NCBI GenBank assembly: GCA_009927445.1
Contig: RFMZ01000213.1
Location: 45,158-109,157, forward strand
Length of the DNA: 64,000 nt
Reading direction: 5' to 3'
Origin: Betaproteobacteria bacterium
GTDB taxonomy: Bacteria; Pseudomonadota; Gammaproteobacteria; Burkholderiales; Burkholderiaceae
How positions within the stretch are numbered: position 1 is the first letter of the stretch; each line of letters starts with the position of its first letter. The notes beneath the pieces were generated by a model. It did no database searches and was not told where the DNA came from. It worked only from the letters and a program-made list of their open reading frames with translations. Both the position numbers and the translations under genes were made by a program. Positions 59,032 through 64,000 of the stretch are shown piece after piece.

Positions 59032-60033
59032 TTGATGAATGCTCAGATAAAAAATTTATGGATTTTTGTATTTAATTTATTGGTTGTTTTTTCTTTGTGT
59101 GGATTGCCGGGCTATTCACAGGCTCAAGATTACCCTAATAAACCGATCAAAATGATCATCCCATTCTCACCAGGAGGCGCTTCAGATCTGGTTGGTAGAA
59201 TTTTGCAGACGAAATTTGGGGATCTACTTGGTCAGCCATTGATTATTGAAAACAAGCCTGGCGCCTCAGGAAACATTGGCATGGAGTTGGCAGCAAAATC
59301 CGCGCCAGATGGTTATACATTGTTTCTTGGTAATATTGGCACGATGGCGATTAACCCTGCCTTATATCCAAATATTAAGGTAAACCCATTAAGGGATTTC
59401 ATTTCTGTAACAGAGGTAGTTGACGTTCCAAGCGCGCTTGTGACGACCGCTTCTTTCCCCACAAGCACTGTAGCTGAACTAGTCACTTATTTAAAAGCTA
59501 ACCCAGGTAAATTTAATTTTGCTTCACCAGGTTCTGGCAGCGCCAATCGTTTGCAAACTGAGCGTTTTATGGGACTTACCGGGACTAAACTAGTTCATGT
59601 GCCTTATAAGGGGGGAGCTGGTCCTGCAGCTGTTGGAATGGTTGGAGGTGAGACACAAATGATGTTTGTAACTTTGTCTTCAGCCCAAGAATTTATTAAA
59701 TCTGGTCGATTAAAAGGACTTGCTGTTACGAGCCCAAGCCGGATGCCTGAGTTACCTAATGTCCCAACCATATCCGAGGCAGGTTATAAAGATTTGACGG
59801 GTGGTTCATGGCAAATATTGGCTGTCCCAACTGGAACACCGCGTGATATTGTAAATAAGTTATATACCGCAACGATTAATACATTGATGCTTCCAGAGGT
59901 TAAAGAGAAACTAGAAAAGCAAGGAGCAATAGTGGTAACGAGTAAATCGCCCGAAGCTGCAAGAGAGTTTTTAAGTAATGAGACGCAAAGATGGGGCAGA
60001 GTTGTGAAAGAGACAGGCGCTACTCCCGATTAA
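59032..60033 (+). CDS. Tripartite tricarboxylate transporter substrate-binding protein (Bug/TctC family)
   Basis: A 333-aa periplasmic receptor. Signal peptide IFVFNLLVVFSLCGLPGYSQA ends before QDYPNKPI. Bug landmarks are IIPFSPGGASDLVGR, IENKPGASGNIGMELAAKSA and VPYKGGAGPAAVGMVGG. It lies 87 bases behind the two dehydrogenases and likely binds the compound they oxidise. No permease is nearby. Second Bug gene of the window, diverged from the one at 23234. Confidence 0.9.
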   Translation: MMNAQIKNLWIFVFNLLVVFSLCGLPGYSQAQDYPNKPIKMIIPFSPGGASDLVGRILQTKFGDLLGQPLIIENKPGASGNIGMELAAKSAPDGYTLFLGNIGTMAINPALYPNIKVNPLRDFISVTEVVDVPSALVTTASFPTSTVAELVTYLKANPGKFNFASPGSGSANRLQTERFMGLTGTKLVHVPYKGGAGPAAVGMVGGETQMMFVTLSSAQEFIKSGRLKGLAVTSPSRMPELPNVPTISEAGYKDLTGGSWQILAVPTGTPRDIVNKLYTATINTLMLPEVKEKLEKQGAIVVTSKSPEAAREFLSNETQRWGRVVKETGATPD

Positions 60034-60099
60034 TTGAAAAAGACTTTGGCCAAAAACTGATTTAAAAAAGGGGTGATGTACTTATGTGCTCAATTTCCC

Positions 60100-60606
60100 T
60101 CAAGATGGTTGATAGCGATCAAGCTTGATACTAAGTTCTTTAATCGCTTCTGTTAAAAATAGTAATTCTTGTTCCTTCATTAGGTCTATTTTTTGATGAA
60201 GCATTTCTATTTCTAATTCGGCTTTGACATTAATTTCAAAGTCATCATGAGCTTGTTGTCGATCGATTTCTGATTAGCGATTTTGGCTCATCATGATGGC
60301 GGGCACAGTATAAGCGGCTTGGAAAGATAAGACTCAATTTAATCAGATAAATGGATAAGCATCGCAAGCCGAGGAGCCATTATGGGTATTAAAAATGATC
60401 CATGCAATGATACAAAGGCTTTGAATAATAATAAAGTCCCAAGAGCCCACAGTTTTGGCTACTCCATCAGAAATAACCTAGCCCAATGTAAGGCTTTGCT
60501 TCTCTGGATTGACTTTTAAATTAACCTTTTGGCGGTAAAGTTTTCGGTGGTTTCGGAGTGACTGTAAGACTTCTAGTTTCTCATTGGATATTTTTATTCT
60601 AGACAT
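60100..60606 (-). pseudogene. DUF1003 family membrane protein, inactivated by four in-frame stops
   Basis: One uninterrupted minus-strand frame of 168 codons, from ATG 60606 (AGGAAAG upstream) to TGA 60100-60102. It encodes a DUF1003 protein (VISDGVAKTVGSWDFIIIQS, CDAYPFI, AAYTVPAIMMSQNR, NVKAELEIEMLHQKIDLM). It is broken by TAG (60478-60480), TGA (60328-60330 and 60337-60339 region, PFI-stop-LN-stop-VLS) and TAA (60271-60273). There is no frameshift. The stops fall where Leu, Gln or Glu would be expected, so they are single-base nonsense changes. Missed by the ORF track. Confidence 0.85.
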
Positions 60607-60764
60607 AGTCTTTCCTTTGGTGGTTTAGTTATCTTGTTGATAATTTAGTTAGATGCATATTCATATTTACAAATATTAGCGTTTTATTTTTTATAATTTT
60701 TAGTATCATCTTTCAAGAATAATATAATAGAATATAAAGTATATATTTTGTTGGAGGGTAATCA

Positions 60765-61175
60765 TTGCGCTATATTAAATTTCTCGTTTTAGCAGTCTTT
60801 GTGCTAACTGGATGCGCCAAGGAAAGGGATTTACGTGTTTTATGTAAAGGGACCCTCACTAAAATTGAATTCAAAAATAATGAAGAAATTATTCTTGATA
60901 AAAATGATGAGTTTTTAAATCAATATCAGTTTACGATTGATAAAATTCAAAAAAACAATTATCCATACAAATTTCCCTGTGCAAAAGAAACTGATACGGA
61001 GATTACCTGCGTGATTGATTTCACATTAGGTGATGGGTCAGTTGAAACGATCAAGTTTAATAAATTAAAAAATACGGTTTCAGATATTGTGCTGCGGAAG
61101 AAGACTGCCCCAGGCTTTCCGAGTAAAGAAAGTTTCGAGGGTTTTTGTGAAGTTGTTAGTGCCAAAATTCCTTAA
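60765..61175 (+). CDS. Hypothetical lipoprotein
   Basis: A 136-aa protein with a short signal sequence and lipobox VLTGCAKE (Cys17), so it should be lipid-anchored. The start is TTG, supported by GGAGGG about 6 bases upstream. The mature part is polar, with three more cysteines (LCKGTL, FPCAKE, ITCVID). No family recognised. Its stop overlaps the next gene's start (TAATG), so the two are coupled. A pseudogene lies upstream on the other strand. Confidence 0.72.
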   Translation: MRYIKFLVLAVFVLTGCAKERDLRVLCKGTLTKIEFKNNEEIILDKNDEFLNQYQFTIDKIQKNNYPYKFPCAKETDTEITCVIDFTLGDGSVETIKFNKLKNTVSDIVLRKKTAPGFPSKESFEGFCEVVSAKIP

Positions 61176-61756
61176 TGGTGAGAAGACTTACGCTTTTTTT
61201 CGGACTATTCTTCTATGCAACGATAGCTTATGCCCAGTGGCAACGCATACCGAATCAATTTTCAGAAGACTCCAATTTGTATTCAGATACTTTTATCGAT
61301 GAGATGAAGACTGTCAATCAGATAACAACTTTTAAGATGCGATTAGAAATTAAGAAAAGTGCTCAAAATATATCCAATATGTCGGGCGGGTCAATTCTCA
61401 AAAAAATGAGTTTAAATTGTGTCAATGGGACAGGTTTTCAGTACTATTCGCAGGTTTATTCGGCCAATGGATTAAAGGGGCGCGTGGTGAGTTCTCTGGA
61501 GGCTAAGCCTGGAGAATTATGGTATCCCATGCGTGGTGGTGATAATATTTTTAAGTATGTGTGTAAAAAAGACGCTGCCAATATTACTAGCTCGAAAAAT
61601 CCCAATAATGCTTCTAGTACTGCTGAACAAAAGAAGAGATTGCAAGAATTACAGGCGATGCAATTGACTATTCAGCAACAAATATTTGGTATCGGAACTT
61701 CTGGAGCCGGGCCAAGCAAAGACGATGCTGAGGCTATTAATCAAATTAAAAAGTAA
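61175..61756 (+). CDS. Hypothetical exported protein
   Basis: A 193-aa secreted or periplasmic protein with signal peptide LTLFFGLFFYATIAYA ending before QWQRIP. A Cys pair (LNCVNG, YVCKKD) probably forms a disulphide. The C-terminal third is low-complexity (SSKNPNNASSTAEQKKRLQE) with a short helix rich in Gln. No family recognised. Coupled (TAATG) to the lipoprotein gene. The pair may form an envelope complex; inference only. Confidence 0.7.
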   Translation: MVRRLTLFFGLFFYATIAYAQWQRIPNQFSEDSNLYSDTFIDEMKTVNQITTFKMRLEIKKSAQNISNMSGGSILKKMSLNCVNGTGFQYYSQVYSANGLKGRVVSSLEAKPGELWYPMRGGDNIFKYVCKKDAANITSSKNPNNASSTAEQKKRLQELQAMQLTIQQQIFGIGTSGAGPSKDDAEAINQIKK

Positions 61757-61765
61757 TTACTGCTT

Positions 61766-61789
61766 CCTGTATTAAGAATTTAGTACAGG
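61766..61789. terminator. Hairpin between convergent genes (weak)
   Basis: CCTGTA (61766-61771) and TACAGG (61784-61789) with a 12-base loop, 10 bases after the exported-protein gene. A direct repeat GTATTAAG overlaps it. No T-tract, so only a candidate 3'-end structure. Confidence 0.3.
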
Positions 61790-61812
61790 TATTAAGTAAC
61801 TTGGCAGAACTC

Positions 61813-61941
61813 TTAACACCAGGTATTGGCTAAGAGGTAAATTTGCATATTGGGGTTTTGGTATGCAGTAAAAATGCCGATTGCTAACAAACCCAATCCA
61901 ACAAAGAGCAATCGTTTTAAAAAATTAGGTCTTGAGGTCAT
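61813..61941 (-). CDS. Small single-helix membrane protein (42 aa), coupled to MFS gene, absent from the ORF track
   Basis: Reads MTSRPNFLKR, then a hydrophobic helix (LLFVGLGLLAIGIFTAY) and ends LANTWC. Its ATG overlaps the MFS stop as ATGA (61938-61941), which indicates translational coupling. The basic N-terminus suggests N-in orientation. No family recognised. It could be a small partner of the transporter. Confidence 0.6.
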   Translation of the reverse strand: MTSRPNFLKRLLFVGLGLLAIGIFTAYQNPNMQIYLLANTWC

Positions 61942-63161
61942 GCGGTCACTGGCCTAGCTTGATAGGCTGATTCTTTGATTGGAAAGTTAATTGCAGCTGC
62001 CATGAGGCTTATAACGATTGAAATCGTCCAAACAATATCGTATGAGCCAAATAAATCAAAAAGTTTACCACCAAGCCAAACACCTAAAAAGGCACCTATT
62101 TGATGCGAGAAAAATACAATTCCCCCAAGCATCGACATATTTTTTACTCCAAAAATAGAGCCGACAATACCATTTGTTAGGGGGACTGTACTGAGCCATA
62201 AAACTCCAATAACAGCAGCGAAGATATAAGCACTCACTGCACTAATTGGTAAAAAGACAAAAGCTGCTATCGCCAGAGCACGGCCCGTATAGATTAGACT
62301 TAACAAGTGGGGCTTTGGAAATTTACCTCCCCAAAGACCAAAATAATAGCTCCCTGCAATATTAAATAAACCAATCAGGGCAAGGACATTCGTGCCGACG
62401 GATGGGTTTAGCCCCTGATCAGAAAGATAAGCGGGGAGGTGTGTTGCTAAAAAAGCAATATGAAATCCACATACAAAAAAACCAATGGTTAATAGTCTAA
62501 ATCCATGGTGTCCCATGGCTTGTTTTAAGATTTCGGCCAGAGCAAGAGGTTTCGGTGCGTTTGGGTCATCCTTCGGTTGCGGTTTTTCCATCATAAAAAA
62601 TGCTAATGGAATCATGATGACGGTAATTGCCGTCAAAATGTATAAAGTGGTGCTCCAGTTAAAGGAATTAATTAATTGCATTGTAGCCGGGAGCATTGCG
62701 AATTGTCCAAAAGATCCGATGGACATAGAAAGCCCCAAAGCCATACTTCTCTTTTCAACCGGCACAGATCGGCTAATAACTCCAAAAACAACTGGTGCGG
62801 TAGTACCGGCTAGACCAATACCAATCAGAATCCCTGCAGACCAAATAAGCGCCATGGAGGTTTGGGCACTCGACATTAGATACAGTCCTGCAGCATAGAC
62901 TAGAGTGCCAAGGACGATGACCCAGCCAGCCCCGCGACGATCGGCAATTCGACCCGCAAATGGTTGCGCTATCCCCCAAACGATATTTTGAACTGCTAAA
63001 GATAGTGCAAAGACCTCTCTACCCCAATTATTGTCTAAGCTCATTGGTTGGAGAAAGATCCCGAAGGTGTGTCTTACCCCAAAAGAAATCGCTAGAATAA
63101 TTCCACCGACCCATAGAACCATGGTTGGGGTTCTCCAGTCTACCGACTTAAGATTTTCCAT
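61938..63161 (-). CDS. MFS transporter
   Basis: A 407-aa, twelve-helix major facilitator protein. The loop 2-3 motif is PFAGRIADRRGAGWVI. GVRHTFGIFLQPMSLDNNWG near the N-terminus resembles the oxalate/formate-antiporter and monocarboxylate-type branch. Central loop MMEKPQPKDDPNAPKPLA. Substrate unknown; an organic anion is likely by family. It is preceded by three tiny membrane-protein genes and followed by a fourth, coupled one. Confidence 0.88.
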   Translation of the reverse strand: MENLKSVDWRTPTMVLWVGGIILAISFGVRHTFGIFLQPMSLDNNWGREVFALSLAVQNIVWGIAQPFAGRIADRRGAGWVIVLGTLVYAAGLYLMSSAQTSMALIWSAGILIGIGLAGTTAPVVFGVISRSVPVEKRSMALGLSMSIGSFGQFAMLPATMQLINSFNWSTTLYILTAITVIMIPLAFFMMEKPQPKDDPNAPKPLALAEILKQAMGHHGFRLLTIGFFVCGFHIAFLATHLPAYLSDQGLNPSVGTNVLALIGLFNIAGSYYFGLWGGKFPKPHLLSLIYTGRALAIAAFVFLPISAVSAYIFAAVIGVLWLSTVPLTNGIVGSIFGVKNMSMLGGIVFFSHQIGAFLGVWLGGKLFDLFGSYDIVWTISIVISLMAAAINFPIKESAYQARPVTA

Positions 63162-63190
63162 TACTAACTTTCAGAAAATGTGTATACAAA

Positions 63191-63343
63191 TTATTTTTTA
63201 TCATTACTCGAGTTTAACCATTCGGCAATCTCTGGAAAAGCATCGCTAAAATTCCCCATAAATTCTCTAATCATCAATACTAGGCCAACTATTAATAGGC
63301 AAAAGACACCAATCGATATTAGTAAAAGAGTTGTATTGCTCAT
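63191..63343 (-). CDS. Small membrane protein (50 aa), absent from the ORF track
   Basis: Begins MSNTTLLLISIGVFCLLIVGLVLM, one membrane helix, then a soluble acidic tail (FPEIAEWLNSSNDKK). Its ATG overlaps the stop of the 60-aa ORF upstream (ATGA, 63340-63343) and it ends 29 bases before the MFS start. Coupling on one side and proximity on the other support a real gene. No family recognised. Confidence 0.6.
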   Translation of the reverse strand: MSNTTLLLISIGVFCLLIVGLVLMIREFMGNFSDAFPEIAEWLNSSNDKK

Positions 63344-63522
63344 AATTTTTTATTTAGAATGGCTGATAACTTAAAGTAAATCCCAAAACAAAAAATAGAG
63401 GGTACCCAAATAGCTGTAAAGATAGATTGTTCGCGATCTCCTATTACAAACCATAGATATGCAGAGGTGCAGAAGGAAATCACCACAGCCAGTAAAATAA
63501 AATAATCAGATTTTTTAAACAT
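63340..63522 (-). CDS. Small membrane protein (60 aa)
   Basis: Two hydrophobic helices (FILLAVVISFCTSAYLWFVI and IFTAIWVPSIFCFGIYF) joined by a short charged loop GDREQS. Stop overlaps the next small gene by ATGA. GGGC-type weak ribosome site upstream. No family recognised. Second gene of the run of small membrane proteins before the MFS gene. Confidence 0.6.
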   Translation of the reverse strand: MFKKSDYFILLAVVISFCTSAYLWFVIGDREQSIFTAIWVPSIFCFGIYFKLSAILNKKL

Positions 63523-63540
63523 AAAAGCCCTTTATTAAAT

Positions 63541-63759
63541 TTATAAATATTCCTGGATCCAGTAGCCCATTGCTCCTGCAAGACAACCTGTGATTGCAAC
63601 GGATGCCAGGATACGAATACCCGAGGAAAATCCAATAGCGAATAAATCTAAAGAAAACATACCCAAAAGCCCCATGAAAATAGTTGAGCAACTTGCTAAG
63701 ATCAAAATGAGACCAAAAGTTATAAATACCTTTTGGATCAGATGATTAGTCTTATTCAT
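63541..63759 (-). CDS. Small membrane protein (72 aa)
   Basis: Two membrane helices, the first FITFGLILILASCSTIFMGL and the second IRILASVAITGCLAGAMGYW. LASC resembles a lipobox but hydrophobic sequence continues on both sides, so a membrane protein is more likely than a lipoprotein. First gene of the small-protein/MFS run; 18 bases separate it from the next. No family recognised. Confidence 0.6.
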   Translation of the reverse strand: MNKTNHLIQKVFITFGLILILASCSTIFMGLLGMFSLDLFAIGFSSGIRILASVAITGCLAGAMGYWIQEYL

Positions 63760-64000
63760 GGATAAAACGTAAGTTCATTGGACTATTATAGGGTTGCTAG
63801 GTAATCTTGTGCTTTTAAACCGTAAATGGTAAATTGGTATTATTAAAAAGAATAAAAACCAAGGGAGCGAGCGGTGGATTTCAGATGATTCCATTGACAA
63901 GATCCTTGTGCCTAAAAAAATCATTTCAACAAAGATATTTGGGGGTGATGACCTGGCAAAGCTACATGATCATAATGGACTTATTTAGACGAAAAGAAAA
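63760..64000. other. Right edge, about 240 bp without a supported gene
   Basis: It should hold the promoter of the minus-strand small-protein run. One plus-strand frame is open from ATG 63885 to the window end (MIPLTRSLCLKKS...), but it has no ribosome site and no recognisable product. Another frame reads protein-like near 63884-63985 but has no start codon. Nothing is called. Confidence 0.5.

Noticed and set aside
62485-62898. 137-aa plus-strand ORF
   Set aside because: Entirely antisense to the MFS gene with biased composition.
63180-63374. 64-aa plus-strand ORF
   Set aside because: Antisense to the coupled small membrane-protein genes, without a ribosome site.

Overview
The window looks like a chromosome segment of a freshwater betaproteobacterium of the Burkholderiaceae. 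The nearest fit is Polynucleobacter or a close relative: AT-rich codon use, Burkholderiaceae-type housekeeping genes (nadE next to P-II, trxB/ftsK/lolA/serS), several Bug-type binding proteins, and a betaproteobacterial photosynthesis gene cluster. The genus is inferred from gene content only. I see no rRNA, tRNA, CRISPR array, IS element or phage gene.

Bases 1-12,800 (plus strand) are one flank of a bacteriochlorophyll photosynthesis cluster of an aerobic anoxygenic phototroph. The order is the end of lhaA, then puhA-puhB-puhC, a 104-aa unknown, acsF, puhE and ispH. A terminator follows, then a promoter covered by two PpsR/CrtJ-type boxes. That promoter appears to start a leaderless second unit: bchG, a PucC-like carrier, bchP, tspO, hemA and dxs. 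The second unit joins pigment tail attachment and reduction to tetrapyrrole supply (HemA) and isoprenoid supply (Dxs here, IspH just upstream).

Bases 12,870-24,300 are a catabolic region. A minus-strand operon (SMP-30 lactonase, GntR regulator, enolase-superfamily dehydratase, Ldh2-type dehydrogenase) diverges from a plus-strand CoA operon (3-hydroxyacyl-CoA dehydrogenase, enoyl-CoA hydratase, CaiB-type CoA-transferase). Each has a palindrome with the same ACTTGTT half-site in front of its first gene. Next come a Gfo/Idh oxidoreductase and a minus-strand operon of a Bug protein, a DctP-like protein without a signal peptide, and a beta-hydroxyacid dehydrogenase.

Bases 24,400-39,700 are mixed single genes: a flavoprotein, an AsmA/DUF748 envelope protein, a frameshifted ligJ, an M23 peptidase with an alpha/beta hydrolase, an amino acid permease, a PsiF-repeat protein, a GltS-like flavoenzyme, and a site-2 protease/extradiol dioxygenase/pirin group. 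Bases 39,836-43,414 are a cyanate operon (binding protein, permease, ATPase, cyanase) with an NtrC-like site upstream. Bases 44,193-56,552 hold an SDR, a DMT transporter, P-II, nadE, soluble and membrane pyrophosphatases facing away from each other, trxB, ftsK, lolA and serS. The end of the window has two tandem Gfo/Idh enzymes with a Bug protein, a DUF1003 pseudogene with four in-frame stops, a lipoprotein/secreted pair, and an MFS transporter embedded in a run of tiny membrane-protein genes.

Four conserved genes (lhaA, bchP, ligJ, cynD) are broken only by single-base changes in short homopolymers, six events in total. Unpolished long-read sequence is the simplest explanation. The DUF1003 pseudogene is different: it carries nonsense substitutions and no indel, so it looks like real decay.
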